In this document: positions 1-9,430 of the stretch, piece by piece
How positions within the stretch are numbered: position 1 is the stretch's first letter
Layout of the letters: each line of letters starts with the position of its first letter
Notes under the pieces: generated by a model
Database searches by the model: none
Told to the model about the DNA's origin: nothing
Seen by the model: the letters and a program-made list of their open reading frames with translations, nothing else
Made by a program: the position numbers and the translations under genes
Assembly (NCBI GenBank): GCA_947564465.1
Contig: CANOCV010000015.1
Location: 1-60,955 of the forward strand
Reading direction: 5' to 3'
DNA length: 60,955 nucleotides
DNA from: an uncultured Roseburia sp.
GTDB taxonomy: Bacteria > Bacillota > Clostridia > Lachnospirales > Lachnospiraceae

Positions 1-34
1 AGCTGCGCATTGAAAGTTGTTAATCCGCGAAGGT

Positions 35-75
35 GTGCGAAGCGCACTTTTGTTCACGGTTCGGGCAAGCCGAAC
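35..75. other. two short hairpins upstream of the rhomboid gene
   Basis: Two small inverted repeats lie in the leading 182 bases: GTGCG/CGCAC at 35-47 with a 3-base loop, followed by TTTT, and GTTCGG/CCGAAC at 59-75. The first could be the terminator of a gene to the left of the window, but it is short and its T run is weak. No gene is visible between 1 and 182. Confidence 0.35.
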
Positions 76-109
76 TGTTACGGGAAAATATATATTCCAA
101 AAACACAGC

Positions 110-137
110 TTGAATTAAACCCGAAAAATGATATAAT
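110..137 (+). promoter_or_regulatory. sigma-A type promoter for the rhomboid/Ter block
   Basis: TTGAAT at 110-115 and TATAAT at 132-137 are separated by 16 bases, 45 bases before the rhomboid start codon. A GGGAGGG ribosome site follows at about 169-175. This is the only clear promoter seen before the Ter-type genes, so it may drive much of the block. Confidence 0.55.
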
Positions 138-182
138 TATAAATATTAAACAATCAACTCCGGGCTTGGGAGGGAGCACTTT

Positions 183-773
183 ATGACAAAGAGCAGTTTT
201 AAGTTAAAATTATCATTCAATTCACCTGTGATACTGGGATTTACAATGATCTGTCTGGCGGCATTGTTGATAGACCAGATTACGGGAGGACAGTCTAACA
301 GGATTCTTTTCAGCGTATACCGCTCGTCTCTGTTTCATCCATTGACGTATTTCAGGTTTATAGGCCATATCTTCGGTCATGCGGGATTTTCACATTTTCT
401 TGGAAATATTATGATGATTCTTGTAGTGGGTCCGCTGTTAGAGGAAAAATACGGATCGGCCAATATCGCTTTTGTGATACTGGCGACGGCTTTGACTACC
501 GGAATCGTGCACTATATATTTTTCCCGAACGTGCGTCTTTTGGGGGCGAGCGGCGTTGTATTTGCATTGATTCTGCTGGCTTCTTTCGCGAGCTTTCAGG
601 AAGGCTATATACCGCTGACATTCCTGCTGGTGGCGTTTCTTTATATCGGACAGCAGGTATATGAGGGGATTTTTGTAAGCAGCAACGTCTCGAATCTGAC
701 GCATATTCTGGGAGGATTCGTCGGCGCAGGACTTGGTTTTGTCATGAATAAAAATAAAATGAGCAAATATTAA
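183..773 (+). CDS. rhomboid-family intramembrane serine protease
   Basis: A 196-residue, almost wholly hydrophobic protein with about six membrane segments. The rhomboid signature is present: GHAGFSHFLGN with the conserved Asn (residues 64-75), GASG with the nucleophile Ser123, and His174 in NLTHILGG. These residues form the family's Ser/His dyad, which cleaves transmembrane segments of other proteins in the bilayer. The length fits the minimal bacterial rhomboid core without extra domains. The ATG start follows a GGGAGGG ribosome site. It is the first gene of a co-directional run leading into Ter/Yce stress genes, 18 bases ahead of the next start. Its substrate is unknown. A role in processing membrane proteins of this stress system is inference from position only. 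Confidence 0.85.
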   Translation: MTKSSFKLKLSFNSPVILGFTMICLAALLIDQITGGQSNRILFSVYRSSLFHPLTYFRFIGHIFGHAGFSHFLGNIMMILVVGPLLEEKYGSANIAFVILATALTTGIVHYIFFPNVRLLGASGVVFALILLASFASFQEGYIPLTFLLVAFLYIGQQVYEGIFVSSNVSNLTHILGGFVGAGLGFVMNKNKMSKY

Positions 774-791
774 AGGTGAAATACGAAGCTT

Positions 792-3065
792 ATGTTTGAA
801 CATAAAAAAATTCAGGATCTGAGTGATTATTTTACTGGTTTAAGCGGACGGCGGGAAAAGGGTGTATACTTTTATCGTATCAATGGTTATAACGGGACAA
901 TCAGGGATTTCATTCAGAAGTATTATGAGGCGGCAAGATTATCCGGCGTAGTGATTGAGGGGAAGATTCCGAATCCGGATGAGAAAAATCTGGCCTATTA
1001 TCAGGAGGTAATGGGCATGGATTTTCAGATGAAAATAGAATTTATGACGGCAAGCCTCAAAAAATGGCTTCCGAGGATGAATGAATATCAGCGGAACCAT
1101 GTGGCAATGTCTATCTATGATACGCTTGATACAATGCGTAAGGAGGGCCGGAATGATAATATGCTAAAGAACGCATATATCAAGTTCATGTGCTGGCTCT
1201 ATTACAGGTTTGAGCGGATTGTAAACAGGCTGGGGGAGGATGCGGTTCCGAAGATTTTGTATGAGGGAAATATCGGCAGCTATGAGTTAAAGCTGATTGC
1301 CATATTGTCAAATGCAGGGTGCGACGTGGTTTTGCTGCAGTATCAGGGGGACGCGGATTATCTGAAAATAGATACGTCGTCCAGGCTGTCGTATGCGCTT
1401 GAAACAGAAGGGATGGAACCGTTTCCGCCCGAATTTTGCATAAAATTCTTGCGCAGCGAGACGGAAAAGAGGATGAATACCGAGCGGCTTTACGGTACAA
1501 AGCCGCAGGTGATGAACTGCACAAATGCGTGGATAGAGGGCAGCGGATTTGAGGATTTTAAAAAGAGCATCGGCGCAAGAGGAGATGATCCGAAGCTGTT
1601 TTACAATTGCTTTGTGAGGATGAACGGTGTGGAGGACAAGCTCACCTATCCCAATGAGCTTTATCAGTTCCAGCTGGAGTTAAAAAATGCGAAGCGGAAA
1701 ATGGTAATACTGGAAAATGAAATTCCAAAGCCGTCTATGGAGGAGATCGCTTCTATCCGCAGAAGAAGCTATAAGAGCACGGATCAGATGCTGCTAGATT
1801 TGTCTTCAAATATTAAATATTCTATGAATATTGAGCTGCAAAGATTGATGAATAAGGCGTTCATTGATATAATGTCAGAGGAGTCCAAATTAGAAGGAAT
1901 GAATATCAATAAGCTGACCAATAAGGCGGTTTATCTTCTGTGCTGGCTGAAACGGTATCAGGGAGATCTATTTTCCAATTGGAAGATGCCTGATATCAGC
2001 TGCTTTATTTATCTTGGGGGCTGTAAGAACGAGAATGAGGCTTGTTTTTTGCGCCTGCTTGCAAGGCTTCCGGTGGATGTGCTTATTTTGAATCCGAACC
2101 GAAATATCGGCTGCTGCCTTAAGGATTCCCTTCTTTATGAGATAAATTACACAGACTCTCTGTCAATGGACAAGTATCCGAGGGAGAACAGCGAGATTCG
2201 GATGGGGACGGCGGCATATCATGCGGAGCGTGAATTGGATACGCTTATGTATCAGGATTCCGGTATGTATCGCAATCAGCAGTATGAGAGGGCGCTCTCG
2301 GTCAATTTACAGACGATGTATGAGGAAATCGGACTTTTGTGGGATCAGGAAGTGAAATACCGCCCGAATTTCAGCGTGGTGGATTCCGTAGTCAATATTC
2401 CGGTGATATTTTCTAAGGTATCCGGTGTAAAGGATGAGGATATATCGAAATACTGGTCGGGGATTCGCGCGCTTAAGACGGCGGACGCTTACCTCATTAA
2501 AAAGGCGCCGTTTATTCAGCCGACAGATCCTAACCCGATCAAGGCGCATGTGACGGAGTTTTTTAAGAACGGCAGGCTGCAAAGAGCGAAGATCAAGGCG
2601 CATTCCGTGTATCCGTATGGCTTTCTGCGTGAGGAAATGCAGGAGCATATTCTTGACAAGCTTCAGCTTCTGATTGAGCAGAAGACGATAAAAGGCACGT
2701 TTGAAAACGGAACGGAGTACACGATCATCGCGACTGTTTTAAATTTAAATAAGGACATCGTAAGGATGATCCAGAAATTTGATTTTACGAAGAAGAATCC
2801 GAAGCTGATTTACATCAATGCGACGGAGAGTATGATCTCACTGGAGGACAGTATTTTGACGGCATTTTTAAATCTGGTGGGATTTGACATTGTATTCTTT
2901 ATACCTACGGGGTATCAGAGTATAGAGAAGTATTTTAACCGGAGAATTATGGAAGAACATCAGATTGGGGGATATCTGTATGATTTGCAGCCGCCTGATT
3001 TTGATAGGATTTCATCCACTACACGCCATTCCTGGCGGGAGAAAATATTTAAGAGAGGTAATTGA
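792..3065 (+). CDS. YceG-like protein of a Ter/Yce stress operon
   Basis: A 757-residue soluble protein without signal peptide or obvious membrane segments. I recognise it as YceG-like, after the Bacillus subtilis yceCDEFGHI operon, from its C-terminal block around residues 680-745: GFDIVFFIPTGY, then EEHQIGG and YDLQPPDFD. A related segment, GCDVVLLQYQG, occurs near residues 176-186, which suggests internally duplicated alpha/beta domains. At 757 residues it is longer than the B. subtilis protein as I recall it (about 540). The biochemical activity of the family is not established. The next gene is TelA-like, which matches the yceG-yceH pairing in Bacillus. The start follows an AAGGTGA site with rather long spacing. 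Involvement in envelope or metal stress is inference from the neighbourhood. Confidence 0.7.
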   Translation: MFEHKKIQDLSDYFTGLSGRREKGVYFYRINGYNGTIRDFIQKYYEAARLSGVVIEGKIPNPDEKNLAYYQEVMGMDFQMKIEFMTASLKKWLPRMNEYQRNHVAMSIYDTLDTMRKEGRNDNMLKNAYIKFMCWLYYRFERIVNRLGEDAVPKILYEGNIGSYELKLIAILSNAGCDVVLLQYQGDADYLKIDTSSRLSYALETEGMEPFPPEFCIKFLRSETEKRMNTERLYGTKPQVMNCTNAWIEGSGFEDFKKSIGARGDDPKLFYNCFVRMNGVEDKLTYPNELYQFQLELKNAKRKMVILENEIPKPSMEEIASIRRRSYKSTDQMLLDLSSNIKYSMNIELQRLMNKAFIDIMSEESKLEGMNINKLTNKAVYLLCWLKRYQGDLFSNWKMPDISCFIYLGGCKNENEACFLRLLARLPVDVLILNPNRNIGCCLKDSLLYEINYTDSLSMDKYPRENSEIRMGTAAYHAERELDTLMYQDSGMYRNQQYERALSVNLQTMYEEIGLLWDQEVKYRPNFSVVDSVVNIPVIFSKVSGVKDEDISKYWSGIRALKTADAYLIKKAPFIQPTDPNPIKAHVTEFFKNGRLQRAKIKAHSVYPYGFLREEMQEHILDKLQLLIEQKTIKGTFENGTEYTIIATVLNLNKDIVRMIQKFDFTKKNPKLIYINATESMISLEDSILTAFLNLVGFDIVFFIPTGYQSIEKYFNRRIMEEHQIGGYLYDLQPPDFDRISSTTRHSWREKIFKRGN

Positions 3066-3067
3066 CA

Positions 3068-4216
3068 ATGGGACTTGATTTCAGTAAGACGGCAACAACG
3101 CAGATGGAGACGGCTCCGGAAGCAAAAAACGAGATTGTGGAAGTGGTGGAAAAGTATGACATTGTTGCGGACAGGCAGCAGATGAACGAGCAGTTGGTTA
3201 ACTCGGCGGAGGTAGATGCACTGGTAAGCACGATTGAGGTGGCTAATTTGGAGACGATTGTCACCTTCGGAGCGGAGGCGGCCGAAGAAATTTCGAAGGC
3301 ATCGGATGTAGTTCTGAACAGTATGAACATGTCACAGCTTGAGGATTCGAGCGAGATGCTGAATACCTTGGCAAAGATCATGTCGAAGTTTGATATTGAA
3401 GAAATTAAGGACAATCCCGGCTTATTCGGAAAGCTTTTTGGAAATCTGAAAAAGCAGCTGGATAAGATTTTAGCCAAATATCACACTATGGGAGAAGAGG
3501 TGGACAAGATTTATGTCCAGCTTAAACAGTACGAATCTGAGATCAAGCAGTCGAACCGGAAGCTGGATCAGATGTTTGAGGCCAATGTCGGATATTACCA
3601 TCAGCTTGTAAAATATATTTTGGCGGGTGAGCAGGGCTGTAAAGAGATTGAGGATTATATTGCGAAGAGACAGGCGGATATGGAGGCGACGGGAGACGGT
3701 TCGATCCAGTTTGAGCTTCAAAGCTTACAGCAGGCGCTTATGATGTTAGAACAGAGGACGCAGGATTTGAGGACTGCGGAGAGCGTTGCCATGCAGTCAA
3801 TCCCGATGATTAAGACGATGGAATTTTCTAATATGAACCTTGTGCGCAAGATTAATTCGGCCTTTATCATTACGCTTCCTGTATTTAAGCAGGCGCTTGC
3901 ACAGGCAATTATGTTAAAACGCCAGAAAATACAGGCTGAGGCGATGTCTGCCCTTGACGAAAAGACTAATGAGATGTTAATTAAAAATGCTCGCAACACG
4001 GTCGAGCAGTCTAAGATGACAACAAAGCTGGCATCGGGAAGCTCAATTAAGATAGAAACTTTGGAAACGACCTGGAGAACGATTGTAAACGGTATTGACG
4101 AGACAAAGCAGATTCAGGAAAATGCGAGAAAACAGCGCATTGAGGATCAGGCGAGGCTGGAAAATATCAAATCAGAGTTCAACAGGATGTATCATATGCC
4201 AAACAAAAAGAACTAA
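3068..4216 (+). CDS. TelA-family toxic-anion-resistance protein (YceH-like)
   Basis: A 382-residue, mostly alpha-helical protein rich in Gln, Glu and Lys with long heptad-like stretches. It contains the TelA-type core FGKLFGNLKKQLDKILAKY near residues 120-138 and the conserved C-terminal region with VRKINSAFIITLPVFKQAL. TelA proteins are cytoplasmic and linked genetically to tellurite and envelope-stress tolerance; the mechanism is unknown. The ATG at 3068 is preferred over an upstream TTG because GAGAGG lies nine bases ahead. It begins two bases after the YceG-like stop, so the pair is probably co-translated, as in Bacillus yceG-yceH. Tellurite itself is unlikely to be the natural signal. 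Confidence 0.85.
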   Translation: MGLDFSKTATTQMETAPEAKNEIVEVVEKYDIVADRQQMNEQLVNSAEVDALVSTIEVANLETIVTFGAEAAEEISKASDVVLNSMNMSQLEDSSEMLNTLAKIMSKFDIEEIKDNPGLFGKLFGNLKKQLDKILAKYHTMGEEVDKIYVQLKQYESEIKQSNRKLDQMFEANVGYYHQLVKYILAGEQGCKEIEDYIAKRQADMEATGDGSIQFELQSLQQALMMLEQRTQDLRTAESVAMQSIPMIKTMEFSNMNLVRKINSAFIITLPVFKQALAQAIMLKRQKIQAEAMSALDEKTNEMLIKNARNTVEQSKMTTKLASGSSIKIETLETTWRTIVNGIDETKQIQENARKQRIEDQARLENIKSEFNRMYHMPNKKN

Positions 4217-4240
4217 ATATTATTATGGAGGGAAACAGTT

Positions 4241-4822
4241 ATGCCAATTAATTTATCAAAGGGACAAAAAGTTGATTTGACAAAGGGAAATCCGGGATTA
4301 AAAAAGATTATGGTGGGACTTGGCTGGGATGTCAATGCGTTCGATTCCGGCGCGGATTTCGATCTGGACGCGGCGGCATTTTTGCTGGGAGAGAACGGAA
4401 AATGCCCGACGGAGAAAGAATTTGTTTTCTACGGTAATCTCACGCATCCGAGCGAGGCTGTCCTGCATATGGGAGATAACCTTACCGGAGAGGGAGAGGG
4501 CGACGATGAGCAGATTGAAGTGGATTTGACGAAAATTCCTGCAAACGTATCCAAAATTGCGTTTACCGTTACCATCTATGACGCGGAGGTAAGACGTCAG
4601 AATTTCGGACAGGTAAGCAATGCCTTTATCCGTATTGTGGATGAGACGACAAATCAGGAATTGATCCGCTACGATTTGGGAGAAGACTTCTCCATAGAGA
4701 CGGCGGTTGTAGTCGGAGAGCTGTACAGACATAACGGCGAGTGGAAATTTAATGCGATCGGAAGCGGATTCCAGGGAGGGCTTGCAGCGCTTTGCGGTCA
4801 TTACGGAATAGAAGTGGCTTAA
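4241..4822 (+). CDS. TerD-family calcium-binding stress protein, copy 1
   Basis: A 193-residue TerD domain protein. Visible signatures are GLGWDVN, the acidic DFDLDAAAF (about residues 40-48), [22 protein letters not shown] and the C-terminal [15 protein letters not shown]. In characterised TerD proteins the acidic residues bind Ca2+; the protein is cytosolic and thought to work with TelA/TerC-like partners in stress tolerance. It starts 24 bases after telA behind GGAGGG and is followed 32 bases later by a closely similar paralogue. Conserved acidic residues look intact, so Ca2+ binding is likely. Which of the Ter letters it corresponds to (TerD or TerE) cannot be told from sequence alone. 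Confidence 0.92.
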   Translation: MPINLSKGQKVDLTKGNPGLKKIMVGLGWDVNAFDSGADFDLDAAAFLLGENGKCPTEKEFVFYGNLTHPSEAVLHMGDNLTGEGEGDDEQIEVDLTKIPANVSKIAFTVTIYDAEVRRQNFGQVSNAFIRIVDETTNQELIRYDLGEDFSIETAVVVGELYRHNGEWKFNAIGSGFQGGLAALCGHYGIEVA

Positions 4823-4854
4823 GGGCGTTATCATAAAATTAGGAGGATATAATT

Positions 4855-5436
4855 ATGCCGGTAAATTTACAAAAAGGACAGAAGGTTAGTCTTACAAAGG
4901 GCAATCCCGGATTATCAAAGGTTGTTGTCGGTCTTGGCTGGGATGTGAATGTGTTTGACACAGGCGGAGATTTTGATCTTGATGCGGCCGCATTTTTGCT
5001 CACGGACTCCGGTAAGGTGTCGAAATCGGAGGACTTCGTTTATTACGGAAACCTTTCGCATCCGTCGGGCAGTGTGGTGCATCAGGGCGATAATCTGACA
5101 GGCGCAGGGGAAGGCGACGACGAACAGATCAAGATTAATCTGTCTATGGTTCCTGCCGATATTACAAAGATTGCATTTACCGTTACGATTTATGAGGCGG
5201 AGACGAGACGTCAGAATTTCGGGCAGGTAAGTAATGCGTTTATCCGCATCTACAATGAGGAGACAGGAGAAGAGCTTTTGCGCTACGATTTGGGGGAGGA
5301 TTTCTCCATTGAGACAGCGGCGGTATTCGGTGAATTGTATAAAAACGGGAATGAGTGGAAATTTAATGCAATCGGAAGCGGATATCAGGGCGGTCTGGCT
5401 GCGCTGTGCGCAAATTACGGTGTGGATGTGGAATAG
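4855..5436 (+). CDS. TerD-family calcium-binding stress protein, copy 2
   Basis: A 193-residue paralogue of the preceding TerD protein, equal in length and clearly a tandem duplicate: it keeps [59 protein letters not shown] and [15 protein letters not shown]. The main differences lie around residues 50-65. The acidic Ca2+-binding positions are retained. The start follows an AGGAGGAT site. It is separated from the third TerD-type gene by only nine bases. As part of a series of four, it may form hetero-oligomers with its paralogues, which is inference. Confidence 0.92.
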   Translation: MPVNLQKGQKVSLTKGNPGLSKVVVGLGWDVNVFDTGGDFDLDAAAFLLTDSGKVSKSEDFVYYGNLSHPSGSVVHQGDNLTGAGEGDDEQIKINLSMVPADITKIAFTVTIYEAETRRQNFGQVSNAFIRIYNEETGEELLRYDLGEDFSIETAAVFGELYKNGNEWKFNAIGSGYQGGLAALCANYGVDVE

Positions 5437-5445
5437 GAGAAACAT

Positions 5446-6048
5446 ATGGCGATAAATTTGCAAAAAGGAACGAAGGTAAATCTGAAAAAAAGTACGTCGT
5501 CCGGCTTGGGGGAGATTCATGTGAATCTCAACTGGAATGCCAGACCGGCAAAGAAAGGTTTTTTTGGCGCACTGTTTGGCAGTCCCGGGATTGATTTGGA
5601 TTTGGGCTGTCTGTTTGAGTTGAAAGACGGAAGAAAAGGCACGGTCCAGGCATTGGGCAATGCGTTCGGCGCTCTGGATCGTCCGCCGTATATTTCTCTG
5701 GACGGAGACGATCGGACAGGCGCGGTTGCGGCCGGTGAAAATCTGCGAATAAACGGCAATCAAATTGCGAATATTAAGAGAATACTGGTCTATACCTTTA
5801 TTTATGAAGGGGTAGCGAATTGGCAGCAGGCGGATGCGACGGTGACAATCAAGTATCCCGGAGCCGAGGATTTGATTGTGAAGATGGATACCTATAATTC
5901 TACCAATGTTATGTGCGGCTTGGCTTTGCTTGAAAATGTCAATGACGAGACATTCAGCGTAGAAAAGATTGTTCAATTCTATCCGGGCCATGAGGCCTTA
6001 GACCGCGCGTTTCAATGGGGCCTGAACTGGAAACCGGGCCGTAAGTAA
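5446..6048 (+). CDS. divergent TerD-superfamily protein (TerA-like)
   Basis: A 200-residue member of the TerD superfamily that has diverged from its neighbours. It keeps the N-terminal INLQKGTKVNLKK, GIDLDLGCLFEL in place of [17 protein letters not shown], and a generic beta-sandwich pattern, but the NAFIRI and EWKFNAIG blocks are missing. Only part of the acidic Ca2+ site is visible, so metal binding may be altered. Similar divergent copies are usually called TerA-like or stress-response proteins. It sits between two canonical copies in the same operon with tight spacing. Confidence in superfamily membership is good; the sub-family name is less certain. Confidence 0.78.
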   Translation: MAINLQKGTKVNLKKSTSSGLGEIHVNLNWNARPAKKGFFGALFGSPGIDLDLGCLFELKDGRKGTVQALGNAFGALDRPPYISLDGDDRTGAVAAGENLRINGNQIANIKRILVYTFIYEGVANWQQADATVTIKYPGAEDLIVKMDTYNSTNVMCGLALLENVNDETFSVEKIVQFYPGHEALDRAFQWGLNWKPGRK

Positions 6049-6085
6049 CAGGCAGGGCGCTACCAAATTAAAGGAGGTAAGAAAT

Positions 6086-6673
6086 ATGTCAGTCAGCTTG
6101 CAAAAGGGACAGAAGGTGAGCTTGTCAAAGGATAATGCGGGACTTTCCAAGGTGCTTGTCGGATTGGGATGGGATGAGGTGAGACAGAAAAGAGGTCTGT
6201 TTGCGCCCAAGCCCCAGCCGATTGATTGTGATGCGTCTGCATTGCTTTTAAAGAACGGAAAATTAGTAGATAAATCGGACATTGTCTATTTCGGCAATCT
6301 CTCACACAAGTCGGGAACCGTGCAGCATATGGGAGATAACCTGACAGGCGCGGGGGAAGGCGATGACGAGCAGATTGTGATAGATCTTTCACGTATTCCG
6401 GCAGAGTATGACCGGATTGTAGTTGTAGTGAACATCTACCAGGCGCTTCAGAGAGGACAGCATTTCGGTTTGATTGAGAATGCGTTTATCAGAATTGTAG
6501 ACGGAAGAAGCAATCAGGAGATGTGTAAATATAATTTGTCAGAAGATTATTCCGGCATGACGGCCGTGATTTTTGGTGAAGTCTACCGTCACAACAATGA
6601 ATGGAAATTTAATGCGATTGGTCAGGGAACGAATGACCCGGGGCTTGGAGAGCTTGCCAATAGATACAGATAA
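6086..6673 (+). CDS. TerD-family calcium-binding stress protein, copy 4
   Basis: A 195-residue TerD protein with [13 protein letters not shown] at the start, GLGWDE, an insertion RQKRGLFAPKPQPIDCDASAL that replaces the usual DFDLDAA stretch, then [27 protein letters not shown] and [10 protein letters not shown]. The insertion and the shift to DCDAS resemble the subgroup of TerD proteins that carry a short loop before the first Asp cluster. It starts behind AAAGGAGG and ends 14 bases before the P-type ATPase gene. Ca2+ binding remains plausible through DCD and GDDE but is less certain than for copies 1 and 2. Confidence 0.9.
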   Translation: MSVSLQKGQKVSLSKDNAGLSKVLVGLGWDEVRQKRGLFAPKPQPIDCDASALLLKNGKLVDKSDIVYFGNLSHKSGTVQHMGDNLTGAGEGDDEQIVIDLSRIPAEYDRIVVVVNIYQALQRGQHFGLIENAFIRIVDGRSNQEMCKYNLSEDYSGMTAVIFGEVYRHNNEWKFNAIGQGTNDPGLGELANRYR

Positions 6674-6687
6674 AATGGAGGATAACG

Positions 6688-9360
6688 ATGAAATTTAACG
6701 GACTAACCGACAAGGAGGTCGAGGCTTCCAGGCAGAAGTACGGATCGAATGAAATACCGGATTCGGAACCGACAACCTTTTGGGAGGAATTTAAAGAGAC
6801 GTTTGGCGACCCGATGATTAAGATTTTGCTTGCAATTGCGGCGCTTATGATTGTCATGTTTTTTATGGGATATGCGGACATTTATGAGCCTCTTGGAACG
6901 ATTGTCGCGGTATTGATTGTCGCATTCGTCTCCGCGAAGACGGGAGTGGCAAGCGATACCAAATACAGAGAGTTAAAGGACAGCACGAAAAAAGATCAGT
7001 GTAAGGTACACAGAAACGGTGTTGTGACTGTTATTGATGTAGACGATGTGGTTGTGGGCGATAAGGTGCTGCTGCAGTCGGGAGATAAGATTCCGGCGGA
7101 CGGCGTTTTGATTTCCGGAGATCTCCGTGTGGACAATTCCGCTTTAAACGGTGAGGCCGAGGAATGCAAAAAGACGGCGGCGGCGGCAGATTTTGAGCTC
7201 GCAGACGATATCACGGGCGATACATTTGTAGACGCGCACTCTCTGTTTCGCGGCGCGGTTGTATTCGACGGCGAGGGAATTTTGGATGTCAGAAAAGTCG
7301 GATTGAAGACGATGATGGGCAAGATGGCGGAGGAGATGCAGGAGGATGAGCCGGATTCCCCGTTGAAGGTGAAGCTGGCAAAGCTGGCAAAGCAGATTTC
7401 TACCTTCGGATATATTGGAGCCATCGTAATTGCGGTTCTCTATTTCGGATATTTTATTATGAATGCCGGAGGATTTTCCGCATATTTTGCAAACAGTGTC
7501 CAGGATATCGTAAAAGACATTATAAATGCAGTATCTCTTGCGGTTGTAATTATCGTCTGTGCGGTGCCGGAGGGACTGCCGCTTATGATCTCGCTTGTGT
7601 TGATGCAGAATACGAGTAAAATGCTGGATCACAATGTGCTGGTGAGAAAGGCAGAGGGTATTGAGACGGCCGGTTCTTTGAATATTCTTTTCAGTGATAA
7701 GACAGGAACCATCACCAAGGGTATGCTGGAGGTTGTAGATTTCTTTACCGCAGACGGAACGTCCATTGAAATTTCAGAGCTTAGCAGGCACAGCAAGGTA
7801 AAGGGCTATGTAGATTTGGCAATCGGAAAAAATACGCAGTCTATGTTTGATGCAAAGCACAGGGTAATCGGCGGAAACGCGACAGATCAGGCATTGATGA
7901 AATTTATCGGTGAGAATACGTTTCGCGCGCTGGAGGCGGATAAGGAGTGTACGGTATCGGCTTCACAGGGATTTAATTCTACGAACAAGTTCAGTCAGGC
8001 AAGAATTGACTCTATGGGAAAGACGTTCTACAAGGGCGCGCCGGAGCGTTTGCTTGCCATGGCGACGAAATGTCTGAATGAATCGGGGGAAGAGATAACA
8101 TTGGACAAGTCTGTCGTGAACAAAAAAATAGATGAGCTTGCGGCCAAGGCGATGCGTGTCCTTGCATTCGGATATTCGAATCAGGGGCTTGTAGAGAATA
8201 CGATTCATGACGATATTGTGATTATCGGTCTTGTGGGTATCCGTGATGATGTGAGACCGGAGGCGAAAGAGGCGATAGACGAAGTATTGAATGCGGGTAT
8301 TCAGGTCGTAATGATTACCGGAGACAGATTGGAGACAGCCGTTGCGATTGCAAAGGATGCGGGGCTTTTGAGAGCAAAGGAAGACCGCGCGCTTTCCTCC
8401 GCACAGTTAAATGAGATGTCGGATGAGGAGGTTAAGAAACTGATTCCGCATATCCGCGTGATTGCCAGGGCGCTTCCGACGGATAAATCCAGAATGGTGC
8501 GTCTGTGCCAGGAGATGAATCTCGTTGTCGGAATGACGGGCGACGGTGTCAATGATTCGCCGGCATTAAAGAGAGCCGACGTAGGATTTGCGATGGGAAG
8601 CGGTACCGAGGCGGCTAAGGAAGCGGGAAAGATTGTAATCTTAGATGACAATTTCAAATCCATCAAAGATGCAATCTGGTACGGCAGGACGATTTATCAC
8701 AATATTTTAAAGTTCTGCAAGTTCCAGCTTGTCATCAATGTCGCCGCTGTGGTTGTCAGCGCGATTGCGCCGTTCTTTGGCGTGGAGGAGCCGCTTAAGG
8801 TAACGCATCTTTTGTTTGTAAATCTCGTAATGGACGGTCTTGGCGCAATCATGCTCGGCAATGAGCCTGCGCTTGAGAAGTATATGAGGGAAAAGCCGAG
8901 AAGAAGAGACGAGAGCATTGTCAGCAAAAAGATGATGGCGCAGATTATTACGATGGGCGCGTGGCTTACGGCAATTAGCTTTTTATACCTGAAGCTTCCG
9001 TTTTTCCGGGATCTGTTTCCGGCCGGTGAGCTGGGAGACAAGCAGCATCTGACCGCTTACTTCGTACTGTTTATTTTGAGTGCGCTCTTTAACGGATTTA
9101 ATGTCAGAGATGACGGATTCGGAATCTTTAAGGGTTTGAATGAGAATACGGGATTTCTAAAGGTGTTTTTTGCGATTATTCTCGTTCAGGCGGTGATTGT
9201 AAACGCCGGTCTTGTGCCGTTTGAGGCATTTGCGTTTATCGGAGAGATGTTCAGCTGCGTACCGTTTGGAGTAATAGGCTGGATTGCAGTAGTATTACTG
9301 GCATTTACGATGATACCGGTTGATATGATAAGGAAATGTGTGGTTGGGAAAAACAGTTAA
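6688..9360 (+). CDS. calcium-translocating P-type ATPase (PMCA/SERCA-like)
   Basis: An 890-residue P2-type ATPase. The phosphorylation motif DKTGTITKG has its Asp at residue 337; the membrane segment four motif VPEGLPL, the nucleotide and hinge motifs MITGDRLETA and TGDGVNDSPALK, and the N-terminal cation-ATPase region are all present. VPEGLP favours Ca2+ export over K+/Na+ or heavy metals. About ten membrane segments are expected, with the C-terminal group after residue 680. The gene begins 14 bases after a TerD gene. Co-location with Ca2+-binding TerD proteins and a Ca2+/Na+ exchanger three genes on supports a calcium role for the whole block. Substrate choice is inferred from motif class. 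Confidence 0.92.
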   Translation: MKFNGLTDKEVEASRQKYGSNEIPDSEPTTFWEEFKETFGDPMIKILLAIAALMIVMFFMGYADIYEPLGTIVAVLIVAFVSAKTGVASDTKYRELKDSTKKDQCKVHRNGVVTVIDVDDVVVGDKVLLQSGDKIPADGVLISGDLRVDNSALNGEAEECKKTAAAADFELADDITGDTFVDAHSLFRGAVVFDGEGILDVRKVGLKTMMGKMAEEMQEDEPDSPLKVKLAKLAKQISTFGYIGAIVIAVLYFGYFIMNAGGFSAYFANSVQDIVKDIINAVSLAVVIIVCAVPEGLPLMISLVLMQNTSKMLDHNVLVRKAEGIETAGSLNILFSDKTGTITKGMLEVVDFFTADGTSIEISELSRHSKVKGYVDLAIGKNTQSMFDAKHRVIGGNATDQALMKFIGENTFRALEADKECTVSASQGFNSTNKFSQARIDSMGKTFYKGAPERLLAMATKCLNESGEEITLDKSVVNKKIDELAAKAMRVLAFGYSNQGLVENTIHDDIVIIGLVGIRDDVRPEAKEAIDEVLNAGIQVVMITGDRLETAVAIAKDAGLLRAKEDRALSSAQLNEMSDEEVKKLIPHIRVIARALPTDKSRMVRLCQEMNLVVGMTGDGVNDSPALKRADVGFAMGSGTEAAKEAGKIVILDDNFKSIKDAIWYGRTIYHNILKFCKFQLVINVAAVVVSAIAPFFGVEEPLKVTHLLFVNLVMDGLGAIMLGNEPALEKYMREKPRRRDESIVSKKMMAQIITMGAWLTAISFLYLKLPFFRDLFPAGELGDKQHLTAYFVLFILSALFNGFNVRDDGFGIFKGLNENTGFLKVFFAIILVQAVIVNAGLVPFEAFAFIGEMFSCVPFGVIGWIAVVLLAFTMIPVDMIRKCVVGKNS

Positions 9361-9373
9361 AGAACGATAAAAG

Positions 9374-9409
9374 TAATGCCAATCCTGTCGATGAACGGGA
9401 TTGGCATTA
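9374..9409 (+). other. intra-operon stem-loop
   Basis: A perfect 12-bp inverted repeat (TAATGCCAATCC at 9374-9385 and its complement at 9398-9409) with a 12-base loop, between the ATPase stop and the HAD gene. It is not followed by a T run, so it is more likely a processing or mRNA-stability element, or a leaky terminator, than a full terminator. Confidence 0.6.
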
Positions 9410-9430
9410 TAAATTTACGGGAGATTACAT

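Noticed and set aside
4915..5991. A 358-codon open frame on the minus strand opposite TerD genes
   Set aside because: It runs antisense to two well-supported TerD genes, is made of codon shadows, has no ribosome site and no recognisable protein pattern.
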